From positions 747,938-811,937 of the forward strand of contig NZ_LZNS01000001.1 in the NCBI RefSeq assembly GCF_001984575.1: DNA of 64,000 nucleotides, written 5' to 3'. Positions 9,072-18,900 of this stretch are shown one piece after another. Position 1 is the first letter of the stretch. Each line of letters begins with the position of its first letter. The position numbers were made by a program, and so were the translations under genes. Below the pieces are notes generated by a model. It made no database searches. It was not told the origin of the DNA and saw nothing but the letters and a program-made list of their open reading frames with translations. The DNA comes from Streptomyces sp. MP131-18. Lineage in GTDB: Bacteria > Actinomycetota > Actinomycetes > Streptomycetales > Streptomycetaceae.

Positions 9072-11204
9072 TCAGCGGAGCCGGACGACCCGGGCGGTGA
9101 CCGCGGGCCCGGTGTCCGGGCTCGTCAGGCGCAGTACGCCCGATGCCGCGTCCCATGCCAGTGTCCACTCGGCGGCGCCGGTGCCGGGGCCGGGGAAGAG
9201 CACCTCGGGGGTGACGTCCACGCCCCGCAGATGCGGCACCGGAACGGTCAGCTCCGGCTCTGCGCCCGGCCGGCGCCACAGCGTCAGCAGCGTGCTCCCC
9301 GCGGGCTCCTGCGGTCGGAGGCCCATCGCGACCCACGGGCCCGCCTCCGCGGTGAGGCCCAGCGGCCAGAACGGCAGCGCCGTGGCGATCTCCTCGCGCA
9401 GCTCCTTGTGCACGGCCACCGCCTCGCCGACCAGCGCCAGTTGCTCCGGCGTCATGCGATTGAGGTGCCCGGAGAGGTACAGCCGCCCGAGGACGCCGGT
9501 CGCCAGCGTGAACGCCGACTCCTCCACGGACATCTCCGGCTGCGTGTACGCCCAGTTCCCCGCCTGCTCCGGCAGCACCGAGGCCGGGGCCGCGGCGGCG
9601 ATCGGCGGATAGAGCAGCGGATTCTGCTGGTCGGACGTCGACTGGAGGTGCAGCCTGGACAGCATGGCGTAGTCCATGCGCATCGCACCCGAGGCGCAGT
9701 TCTCGATGAGCAGATCCGGGTGCCGCGCCAGCAGGGCGTCCAGCCACTCCAGATGCGCCCGGTTGTGCGCGAGCAGCCCCTCGCCCGGTGCGGAACCGCC
9801 CAGGTCGGTGCCGGGGCCTGGCATGATGTTGTAGTCGAACTTGAAGAAGCCGACGCCGAATTCCTCGATCAGCCCGTCGACGATCCCGTCCACGTGGGCC
9901 CGCGCCGCGGGGTGGCGCAGATCGAGGTGGTAGCGGCCATGTTCCACGACGCGCTCGCCGTACCGCTGGAAGAACGCCTCGTCGGGCAGCCGTTCCGCCA
10001 TCGGCGAGCGGACGCCCACCACTTCGGGCTCGAGCCACAGGCCGGGCACCATGCCGCGGTCCCTGATGCGGTCCACGACCTCGCCGAGACCGCCGGGGAA
10101 GCGGGTCGCCGAGGGGCGCCACTCCCCCACGCTGTCCCACCAGCGGCCGTCCTCGTCGTACCAGCCGGCGTCGATGCAGAAGTACTCCGCACCCGCCTGC
10201 GCCGCCGCGTCGATCAGCGGCAGCAGCTTGGCCGTCGTCGGGCTGCCCATCAGGGTGTTCATGTAGTCGTTGAAGATCACCGGCAGGTCGCTCGGGCGGC
10301 CGGCGCGCAGGGCCCGGCGCTGCCGGGTCAGGGCGCCGAACGCCTCCTCCACCCCGCCGGCGGCGACCGCCAGGGACACCGGGACGGTGGTGAAGCCGCG
10401 TTCCGCCGTCACCACCGTGTTCCACTGGTGCTCCGCGTCGGTCGGGCCGAGCAGCGCCAGGTACGCGCCCGTCTTGCGCTCCCCCAACTCCCAGTGCCAG
10501 GCGCCGTTGTGCTCGATCTGCCAGGCCATGGCCCAGGAGTCGTCGCCCGCCACCACGGCGCCGGTGGGCAGCCGCTCCCCGGTGGACCACGAACTGCGGG
10601 AGGTGACGGGGAACCGGCTGCGCGAGGCGTGGTGGTGCACCTCGGGGTCCATCGCGATCAGTCCGCACGCGCGCAGCGGCGCACGGCGCCACCGCGACTC
10701 GGCCACCCAGTCCGAGTCGGCGCAGACCACGTCGACCTCGTCCACGGTGCGCCCCGCGTCGGCCAGGAAGGCGCCGGTCACCACCGAGGTGACGGCCTGG
10801 AGCCGCACCTCGTCCGCGCCCGCGTCCAGGCCCACCTCGGTCCACACGCGAACCGCGGGCACGCCCTCGGCCGCGACGAACACGGTGGTGACGGTGAGCC
10901 CGGTGACCTCGTCGCCCTGTGTGACCCGCAGCTCCGCACCCGCGGCGCCGGTCGATTCCGTGTGCCGCACGTACCGCAGCCGCGCGCCCACGCAGGTGTC
11001 CGCGTACCGGTGGCTGCCCGGGAACCGGCCGTGCCCCAGCAACTGGAGCTCCACCAGCGGCGGGGCCGCCGCCTCGTCGGGCGGGGGCGCGGCGCCGGCC
11101 GCGCCGGGGCGCAGCGAGAGCAGCGCCACCGGCAGGTCGCCGCCCACGCCGAGCACCAGGCGCGCGTCGCCGCCGCGCCAGGTCAGCAGGGTCCTGGCCG
11201 CCAT
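9072..11204 (-). CDS. Alpha-galactosidase, glycoside hydrolase family 36 (second copy, operon-linked)
   Basis: A 710-residue cytoplasmic GH36/melibiase-type enzyme. The catalytic barrel contains FCIDAGWYDEDG, the nucleophile D457 in FFKFDYNIMPG, the ENCASGAMRMD motif and the acid/base D525 in STSDQQNP. Family members remove alpha-linked galactose from oligosaccharides. The ATG at 11204 overlaps the TGA of the upstream ABC ATPase by one base (TGATG), so it is the last cistron of the transporter operon and is translationally coupled. This fixes its role as processing what that transporter brings in. The frame is open further upstream, but a longer start would run into the ATPase gene. Confidence 0.9.
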   Translation of the reverse strand: MAARTLLTWRGGDARLVLGVGGDLPVALLSLRPGAAGAAPPPDEAAAPPLVELQLLGHGRFPGSHRYADTCVGARLRYVRHTESTGAAGAELRVTQGDEVTGLTVTTVFVAAEGVPAVRVWTEVGLDAGADEVRLQAVTSVVTGAFLADAGRTVDEVDVVCADSDWVAESRWRRAPLRACGLIAMDPEVHHHASRSRFPVTSRSSWSTGERLPTGAVVAGDDSWAMAWQIEHNGAWHWELGERKTGAYLALLGPTDAEHQWNTVVTAERGFTTVPVSLAVAAGGVEEAFGALTRQRRALRAGRPSDLPVIFNDYMNTLMGSPTTAKLLPLIDAAAQAGAEYFCIDAGWYDEDGRWWDSVGEWRPSATRFPGGLGEVVDRIRDRGMVPGLWLEPEVVGVRSPMAERLPDEAFFQRYGERVVEHGRYHLDLRHPAARAHVDGIVDGLIEEFGVGFFKFDYNIMPGPGTDLGGSAPGEGLLAHNRAHLEWLDALLARHPDLLIENCASGAMRMDYAMLSRLHLQSTSDQQNPLLYPPIAAAAPASVLPEQAGNWAYTQPEMSVEESAFTLATGVLGRLYLSGHLNRMTPEQLALVGEAVAVHKELREEIATALPFWPLGLTAEAGPWVAMGLRPQEPAGSTLLTLWRRPGAEPELTVPVPHLRGVDVTPEVLFPGPGTGAAEWTLAWDAASGVLRLTSPDTGPAVTARVVRLR

Positions 11205-12126
11205 CACTGCTTCCCTCCGGCCGGGTTGGCCAGGGCCGCGGCGATGGGGGCGGCCTTCTCGAACGGATGCCACGACTTGGTGTGGTGGTCGAACATCCGG
11301 GTCAGGTCCGCCTCGTCGATCGCGCCCACCCCTTCCGCCAGGGACCGGCCGCGCTCCTCCGGGTTCGGCGCGGCCGCGGCGAGCAGCTTGGTGTAGGAGT
11401 GCTGCGGCGTGAGGATGACGTCGTCCGCTGGGCCGCGTTCGACGACGTGCCCGCGGTACATCACCAGGATCTCGTCGGAGAAGTGCCGCGCGGTGGCGAG
11501 GTCGTGGGTGATGTAGAGCACCGCGAGACGGTCCTCGCGCTGGAGACGGGCGAGCAGGTTGAGCACGCCGAGCCGGATGGAGACGTCGAGCATGGAGACC
11601 GGCTCGTCGGCCACCACCACCTGCGCGCCGGGCGCGAGCGCCCGCGCGATGGCGACACGCTGGCGCTGGCCGCCCGACAGCTCGTGCGGGCGGCGCGGGG
11701 CGATGGCGTGCGCGGGCGTGAGGTTGACGCGTTCGAGCAGCTGCTCGACCTGGCGCCTGGTGTCCGTTCGCCCCTTGGTCCTGCCGTGCAGCCGCAGCGG
11801 CCTGGCCAGGTGGTGCTCGATGGTGTGGAACGGGTTCAGCGACGCGAAAGGGTCCTGGAAGACCATCTGCACGTGATCCCGGTACTCCCGGTCCCCGACC
11901 GGACGGCCGTCGTCCTTGGTGGCGACGATCGCGCCGCCGGTCGGCTTCTCCAGGCGGGCGATCATCTTGGCCACGGTCGACTTCCCCGAGCCCGACTCCC
12001 CCACCAGCGCCACGGTCCTGCCGGGCGTGAGGGTGAAGGAGACGTGGTCCACCGCGCGCAGGCGGGAGGACCGCAGGCCCGAACGGATGGGGTAGTCCTT
12101 GACCAGGTCGCGGACCTCAAGAGCGG

Positions 12127-12130
<4 letters not shown>
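11204..12130 (-). CDS. Oligosaccharide/oligopeptide ABC transporter ATP-binding protein (OppF/DppF type)
   Basis: A 308-residue ABC ATPase. It has Walker A in GESGSGKST, the Q-loop region VFQDPFASLNP, the signature LSGGQRQRVAIARAL, Walker B VVVADEPVSMLD and the switch histidine in YITHD. The Opp-type C-terminal extension after HSYTKLLAAA is present. It pairs with the ATPase half of the upstream fusion protein to power the importer. The start overlaps the fusion gene's stop (ATGA at 12127-12130), and the stop overlaps the galactosidase start. Oligosaccharide rather than peptide transport is inferred from the gene context. Confidence 0.9.
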
Positions 12131-14037
<1,907 letters not shown>

Positions 14038-14056
14038 GATGCCTGCTCCTTCCTGG

Positions 14057-15046
14057 TCAGTTCTCGACTCGGGTACGCGGGTCGATGAAGCCGTACAGCA
14101 GGTCGACGACCAGGTTGGCGGCCAGCACCGCCACCGTGATGATCAGGAAGATCCCCTGCATCAGGGCGTAGTCGCTGTTCTCCACGGCCTGGAGCAGCTT
14201 TCCTCCGATGCCGGGATATGAGAAGACCTGTTCGGTGATGATCGAGCCGGAGACAACGAAGCCGAGGGAGATCGCGAAGCCGGCCACGGAGGGCAGGACC
14301 GCGTTCCGCGCGGCGTAGCGGGTCATGATCCGCCTGTTGCGCAGTCCCTTGGCCTGTGCGGTCAGGATGTAGTCCTCGGACATCGTCGAGACCATCATGT
14401 TCCGCATGCCGAGCAGCCAGCCGCCGACGGAGGAGACGACGATCGTCAGCGCCGGCAGGAAGCCGTGGTAGATCGCGGAGTTGATGAACTCCCAGTTCCA
14501 GCCGGTCGCGAGCGCGACGTCGTAGCCGCCGTTGAGCGGGAACCAGGCCAGTGACGTGGAGAAGATCATCACGAAGATCAGCGCGAGCCAGAAGTACGGC
14601 ACGGCCGAGAGCACGGTGGTGGCCGGGATCAGCGAGTCGAGCCAGGTGCCGCGCTTCCAGCCCACCACCATGCCGAGCACAACGCCCACCAGGAACGACA
14701 GGAAGGTCGCGATGCCGACCAGGACGATCGTCCAGGGCAGGGACTGCGAGATGACCGTGGTGACCTCCTCGGGGAAGACACTGACGGACACCCCCAGATC
14801 GCCGCGGAACATGTTGCCCAGGTACGAGAAGTACTGGTTCCACAGTGCATCGCCCGTGTCCGTGCCGAGCATCAGCTCGTAGGACTCGCGGACGTCGGGG
14901 CCAACCGAGCCGCCACGCTGCTGGAGCTTCGCCAGCAGCGTGTCGACCGGGTTGCCCGGCATCATTCGAGGAATGAAGAAGTTCAGGGTCAGGGCCGCCC
15001 ACAGGGCGACCAGGTAGAACCCGAGCTTCCGGGCGTAGTACCTCAT
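14057..15046 (-). CDS. ABC transporter permease (OppB/DppB type)
   Basis: A 329-residue inner-membrane permease with about six TM segments: the first at residues ~9-28, then a long external loop, as in DppB proteins. The signature loop is around ILTAQAKGLRNRRIMTRYAARNA. It forms the translocation channel with the permease half of the downstream fusion. It starts 9 bp after the substrate-binding lipoprotein gene and ends 19 bp before the fusion gene, in one operon with both. The substrate is inferred from neighbours to be a manno- or galacto-oligosaccharide. Confidence 0.88.
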   Translation of the reverse strand: MRYYARKLGFYLVALWAALTLNFFIPRMMPGNPVDTLLAKLQQRGGSVGPDVRESYELMLGTDTGDALWNQYFSYLGNMFRGDLGVSVSVFPEEVTTVISQSLPWTIVLVGIATFLSFLVGVVLGMVVGWKRGTWLDSLIPATTVLSAVPYFWLALIFVMIFSTSLAWFPLNGGYDVALATGWNWEFINSAIYHGFLPALTIVVSSVGGWLLGMRNMMVSTMSEDYILTAQAKGLRNRRIMTRYAARNAVLPSVAGFAISLGFVVSGSIITEQVFSYPGIGGKLLQAVENSDYALMQGIFLIITVAVLAANLVVDLLYGFIDPRTRVEN

Positions 15047-15055
15047 GGATTTACG

Positions 15056-16744
15056 TCACTCGCCAGCCGGTTCGAGGCTGCGGTAGATCTGCGCCTGGTC
15101 GGGACGCTGCCACACCGCGGGGTACGCGTGCAGGTTCACGTCCGTCGGCCAGCCGGTGAACTTCTCCGAGTTGAACTGGCTGGTGGTGCCGCCGAGCAGG
15201 ATCGGGATGTACGGCATGTCCCGCTCGATCTCGGCCTGGATCGTGTCGTAGTGCTGCTGCCGCGCCTCGGTGTCGACGGGGTCGATCTGGTTCAGCTCGC
15301 TGATGGCCTCGTCGACGGCCGGGTTGGAGTAGCGGGAGAAGTTCGGGTTGGCGGACTCGCCGACCGGAACCGTGTTGTCGCTGTTGAAGAAGTTGTTGTA
15401 CACGTAGTACGGGTCAGGCGTCGGGCCCGGGTACAGCGAGTCGATCTGGAGCTGGAAGTCACCGCGGCCGCGGGCGTCCATCGTCTCGTTGTTCGAGGCG
15501 GGCTGCGGCGTCAGCTCGATGCCGGCTTCCTTCAGCTGCTCGGACATGGTGTTGACGGCGGTGATGTAGTCGGTCCAGCCGGTCACCACGCGCACGGTCA
15601 GGGACAGCTTCTCGCCGTCCTTCTCGTAGATGCCGTCGCCGCCCATGGTCCAGCCGGCGCCCTCCAGGATCTCCTGGGCCTGCTGCACGTCGGCGTTCAT
15701 CGGCACGGTCTGGTTCTCCAGGTCCGCGGAGAGGTAGCCGGCGTCACGCTCGGGGAGCGCGAACCCGGGGGACATCTCGGCGGCGGTGTTCTGGAAGGCC
15801 AGCGCGTTCAGCTGCTCGCGGTCCATGGCGTAGTAGATCGCCTGCCGCACGGCCGGGTCGGTCTGCGGTCCCGTGCAGCCGAGGTCCGGGTTGGAGCAGG
15901 TGTCCAGCACCATCTGGAAGGCGTTGACCGTGATGGACTTGTAACCCGGGTGGTTCTGCTCGAAGTTCTCCATGTCGGGCACGGGGCCGGTCTGCCAGTC
16001 GATCTCGCCGGCGGCCAGCGCATCGGCACCGGCCTGGTTGCCGGAGAGGGCCACGTAACGGACTTCGGGCAGAGCCGGGGCGCCGTCCCAGTAGGTCTCG
16101 TTGGCACTCAGCGTGAACGCCTGCGGGTTGAAGTCCGTCAGGGCGAAGGGGCCGGTGCCTATGGGCTCCTGGATCTGGTCGGTGGCCGGGTCCTCGATCT
16201 GCGACCAGATGTGCTCGGGCACGATCCAGGTCTTGCCGAGCAGGTCGGGCGCCTTCATGTAGGCGGGCTCGTCGAACGACACGGTGAGGTGGGTGTCGTC
16301 GACGACGGTGGGCTCGCCCTGGAAGTTCTGGGTGTTGAGGGCCTCGTGCTCCAGCAGCATGTTCAGGGTGAAGGCCACGTCGTCGGCGGTGAACGGCTCG
16401 CCGTCCGACCACTCGACACCCTCCCTGAGGGTGATGGACAGCTCGGTGCCGTCCTCGTTCCACGCGTATTCGGTGCCGAGGCGGGGCGCGGGGTCGTCCT
16501 GCCGCGCGATGTTGTAGAAGAACAGCGGCTCGAAGATCGTGCCCGGCCCCTCCGACACGGTCGGCAGGTACGGGTTGAAGACACGCGGCCAGTCGCCGGC
16601 GAGACCGGTGTAGACGATCAGGGTGTCGCTGTCAGTGCTCGAACCGCCGTTGCTGGAACCGCCGCAACCGACGGCCAGCAGCCCGATCGTCACCGCTCCT
16701 ATCGCCGCTGTTCGTACGCGCCGCCACCTTGCGTGCAAGGACAT
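15056..16744 (-). CDS. Extracellular solute-binding lipoprotein, family 5 (Opp-type), probable oligosaccharide binding
   Basis: A 562-residue lipoprotein. It has a charged n-region (RWRRVR), a hydrophobic stretch and lipobox LAVGC with the acylated cysteine at C27, then a Gly/Ser linker. The rest is a cluster C (SBP_bac_5) binding protein, with the family segment LREGVEWSDGEPFTADDVAFTLN. Family members bind peptides, nickel or, in several actinobacteria and Thermotogae, oligosaccharides. The three glycosidases of the locus favour an oligosaccharide. It is the first gene of a five-gene operon. GAGAGGA sits seven bases before the ATG. The shared AT-rich element is 66-95 bp upstream. Confidence 0.88.
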   Translation of the reverse strand: MSLHARWRRVRTAAIGAVTIGLLAVGCGGSSNGGSSTDSDTLIVYTGLAGDWPRVFNPYLPTVSEGPGTIFEPLFFYNIARQDDPAPRLGTEYAWNEDGTELSITLREGVEWSDGEPFTADDVAFTLNMLLEHEALNTQNFQGEPTVVDDTHLTVSFDEPAYMKAPDLLGKTWIVPEHIWSQIEDPATDQIQEPIGTGPFALTDFNPQAFTLSANETYWDGAPALPEVRYVALSGNQAGADALAAGEIDWQTGPVPDMENFEQNHPGYKSITVNAFQMVLDTCSNPDLGCTGPQTDPAVRQAIYYAMDREQLNALAFQNTAAEMSPGFALPERDAGYLSADLENQTVPMNADVQQAQEILEGAGWTMGGDGIYEKDGEKLSLTVRVVTGWTDYITAVNTMSEQLKEAGIELTPQPASNNETMDARGRGDFQLQIDSLYPGPTPDPYYVYNNFFNSDNTVPVGESANPNFSRYSNPAVDEAISELNQIDPVDTEARQQHYDTIQAEIERDMPYIPILLGGTTSQFNSEKFTGWPTDVNLHAYPAVWQRPDQAQIYRSLEPAGE

Positions 16745-16809
16745 GCTTCGTTCCTCTCATGGCCTGCCCCACCTTTGGGGCATGGGCGGAGTCACCCGGG
16801 GGTATGTGA

Positions 16810-16839
16810 TTGTTAAGCCGCCGAATTAACAAAGTCAAC
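16810..16839. promoter_or_regulatory. Candidate ROK operator, copy B (Opp-type operon)
   Basis: A 30-nt element 24/30 identical to copy A. Here it includes a perfect dyad TTGTTAA-N9-TTAACAA (16810-16832), followed by AAAGTCAAC. AT-rich interrupted palindromes of this size are the usual target of ROK/XylR-type dimers. It lies 66 bp before the lipoprotein start. Confidence 0.6.
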
Positions 16840-16970
16840 CCTCTAAAGACACGAACAGACAACGACGTGTGTGAATCATGCTCGCCACGCTGCGCGGTCA
16901 CAAGACCACCTTGCGCAACAAATCAGGATACGTCGTCACCGCTCGAGGGAGACTCTGGCAAACTCGTTCG

Positions 16971-16992
16971 TCAGGCAAATAAACTAAGCAAC
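16971..16992. promoter_or_regulatory. Candidate ROK operator, copy C (ROK gene)
   Basis: A partial third copy. With one gap, 18 of 21 aligned positions match copy A, including AATAAA, TAAG and CAAC. It sits 66 bp before the chosen ROK start, consistent with autoregulation. It is less certain than copies A and B because the left half-site is poor. Confidence 0.45.
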
Positions 16993-17057
16993 GCGCAGCG
17001 TTACCACGGGGCTGCGCCACGAAGTCGCCAACTCCCGTGAACGATGCGGAGGACTCA

Positions 17058-18332
17058 GTGAGCGGACCAGCGGGGGCCACTCCCCACGCCAGCAGCCGGG
17101 CTGCGGTCCTCGACGTGATCCGTGCGGCCGGAACCATCAGCCGCGTCGGGCTCGTCAAGGCCACCGGGTTCACCGGCGCGACGATCTCGACGGTGGTCCG
17201 GCGGCTGATCGACGACGGACTCGTCCTGGAAACAGGGCGGGCGGAGTCCACCGGCGGCAAGCGCCGCGTGCTGCTACAGCTCAACCAGTCCTCCCGGTTC
17301 GCTGTCGGCGTGCATCTGGATCACGCGGGACTCACCTACGTGCTCACCAACCTGGGCGGATCGGTGGTCGCCCGGATGTCCCGCGCGGGTGTCGGCGCCG
17401 ACGACCCCCCGGTCGTGGTGGCCAGGATCGCGACAGAAGTCGACGCGCTGATCGACGGCGCCGGCATCGACCGAAGCAGGATACTGGGCCTCGGGCTCGT
17501 CGCTCCCGGCCCCTTGAACCAGACCGGCGGAATGCCCCTGACGCCACCGGCGATGCGGCACTGGAAAAGCTTCCCCCTCGACCGCGAACTGGGCACGGCC
17601 GTCGGCCTCCCGGTCGTCCTGGACAACGACGCCACCGCCGCCGCGCTCGGCGAGCACTGGTCGGGGGACGTCGGCGGCACCGCCACGTTCGCCGCCATCT
17701 ACATGGGCACGGGCATCGGCGCGGGACTGATGATCAACGGCGTGACCTACCGCGGCGCGGGCGGCAACGCGGGGGAGATCGGGCACATCTGTCTCGACGT
17801 CGCGGGCCCTGACTGCTGGTGCGGGGCGCGCGGCTGCACCGAGCAGCTGGCCGGGCCGGGCGCCGTCGTCGGCGCGGCCCTGGCCGACGCGGACCTCACC
17901 CGCTCCGCCGGCCTCGCGAGCACCGGCGAACGGCCGCGGCGCGTCGCGGACTTCGCGGCCATCACCCGCGCCGCGCTGCGCGGCGACCAGCGCGCCAGGG
18001 CGCTGCTGGAGCGCTCGGCGCGCTACCTGGCGGTCGCCGCGCGCACCCTGGCCAACGTCATGGACCTGGAGCAGCTCGTCCTGACCGGCCCGAGCCTGGC
18101 CATCGCCGGTTCCATCTACCTCCCCGTGGTCCAGGAGGAGCTGGACCGGGCGTTCTTCTCCCGTGCCACGCACTCCGTGCCGGTCCGCCTCTCCCGCTCC
18201 GCGGCGACCGCGCCCGCGATCGGCGCCGCGGCGCTCGTCCTTCAGTCCGAGCTGGTACCGCTGCGCGAGGGCCTGCGGCTGCCGGACAACCTCGGCGACG
18301 CCGAGCCCACCGGCCAGCCCGCGGCCCACTGA
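17058..18332 (+). CDS. ROK-family transcriptional regulator (NagC/XylR type)
   Basis: A 424-residue ROK protein. An N-terminal winged helix-turn-helix (SRAAVLDVIRAAGTISRVGL to about residue 65) precedes the sugar-kinase-like fold, with DNDATAAALGEHWSG, the GTGIGAG nucleotide/sugar loop, GEIGH and the zinc-site motif CWCGARGC. Such proteins repress sugar genes and release DNA when a sugar binds. I chose the GTG at 17058 because GGAGG lies five bases upstream, although an in-frame GTG at 17037 is also possible. It is divergent from the Opp-type operon. The shared elements at 6750, 16810 and 16971 suggest that it controls that operon, the mannosidase and galactosidase genes and itself. Confidence 0.88.
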   Translation: MSGPAGATPHASSRAAVLDVIRAAGTISRVGLVKATGFTGATISTVVRRLIDDGLVLETGRAESTGGKRRVLLQLNQSSRFAVGVHLDHAGLTYVLTNLGGSVVARMSRAGVGADDPPVVVARIATEVDALIDGAGIDRSRILGLGLVAPGPLNQTGGMPLTPPAMRHWKSFPLDRELGTAVGLPVVLDNDATAAALGEHWSGDVGGTATFAAIYMGTGIGAGLMINGVTYRGAGGNAGEIGHICLDVAGPDCWCGARGCTEQLAGPGAVVGAALADADLTRSAGLASTGERPRRVADFAAITRAALRGDQRARALLERSARYLAVAARTLANVMDLEQLVLTGPSLAIAGSIYLPVVQEELDRAFFSRATHSVPVRLSRSAATAPAIGAAALVLQSELVPLREGLRLPDNLGDAEPTGQPAAH

Positions 18333-18554
18333 GAGTGCCCCGTCCGGCTGGTCGGTCCCGTCGGGGCCCCACCTCTGTGCGGCGGCGGTATCAACGCCGG
18401 TGGAGATGCCCGGCATTACCGCGGGGCGGTGGGGCAGCCCTCCTGGACACACGGCGGTTGTGGTCCGCGACACATCTCGGACTGTTCCTGCTGCCGACGC
18501 CCCGGTGTGGTGCAGCCCCTGCGCGTCCATGAGCAGCGGTCTCGCCGGCGTGAC

Positions 18555-18577
18555 GGTGCGCAGTCTCACTGCGCACC
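18555..18577. promoter_or_regulatory. Perfect dyad, copy 1
   Basis: A perfect 10-bp inverted repeat (arm GGTGCGCAGT) with a CTC spacer. The core TGCGCAGY-N3-RCTGCGCA recurs 142 bp downstream. There is no U-tract or adjacent gene end, so an operator is likelier than a terminator. Confidence 0.5.
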
Positions 18578-18698
18578 CGGTGTCTGCCCGGCGGATGCGA
18601 CGCCGTTGCGGCGGACCCCTGTCGTCGAGTGCTGCTACATTCCTGTCCGTTCATCCTCCCCTGCGCCTCATGGCGCCGGGGATCGCGTTGGCGGGAGG

Positions 18699-18717
18699 TG
18701 CGCAGCGATGCTGCGCA
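18699..18717. promoter_or_regulatory. Perfect dyad, copy 2
   Basis: A perfect 8-bp inverted repeat (arm TGCGCAGC) with a GAT spacer and the same core as the dyad at 18555. It lies 34 bp before the micropeptide start, where a bound protein would affect transcription or early elongation. Confidence 0.5.
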
Positions 18718-18751
18718 GTACTGACGGTCCGAGGACAGGGGATGGCCCAGC

Positions 18752-18868
18752 GTGAAGGCTTTAATCGAGCTGCTCGGAAAGGCGATGCAGAGCACGGGCA
18801 TGACCTTGCGCCTGTGCCTGCTGATGCTGGCCGCCGCAGCGGCGTATGTCATCAGCCAACTTCAGTGA
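18752..18868 (+). CDS. 38-residue single-pass membrane micropeptide
   Basis: A GTG-initiated frame of 38 codons ending with TGA at 18866-18868. It has an amphipathic N-terminus (KALIELLGKAMQSTG) and one hydrophobic helix (LRLCLLMLAAAAAYVI), ending ISQLQ. It sits 32 bp upstream of the methylase start on the same strand, behind the dyad at 18699. Only a weak GGGGAT-like site precedes it. I do not recognise a family. It could be a membrane peptide, a toxin-like peptide or a leader coupled to the methylase. Support is length, composition and position only. Confidence 0.45.
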   Translation: MKALIELLGKAMQSTGMTLRLCLLMLAAAAAYVISQLQ

Positions 18869-18900
18869 ACCGGCGTGGCATGAGGAGGTACGGAAAAATC

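Larger units (their letters stand above)
16745..17057. promoter_or_regulatory. Divergent control region between the Opp-type operon and the ROK gene
   Basis: A 313-bp intergenic stretch, markedly richer in A/T than its surroundings. It should hold promoters for the minus-strand transporter operon and the plus-strand ROK gene. It carries the candidate operators at 16810-16839 and 16971-16992. I see no convincing -35/-10 pair and no coding potential. Confidence 0.6.
18333..18751. other. 419-bp non-coding stretch before the micropeptide and methylase genes
   Basis: No gene is supported in any frame. The stretch holds two copies of one dyad (18555-18577 and 18699-18717) and an AT-richer spot around 18636 (TACATT) that could be a -10 element but lacks a good -35. 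The ROK gene may terminate near its start, but no strong hairpin is seen there. Confidence 0.5.

Noticed and set aside
6838..11396. Very long frames antisense to, or between, the two galactosidase genes
   Set aside because: Both GH36 genes have complete catalytic motifs on their own strands. The antisense frames carry no recognisable domain.
18391..18852. A minus-strand protein opposite the micropeptide
   Set aside because: No domain, biased Arg/His/Ser composition, and it overlaps the dyads. It looks like an antisense shadow.
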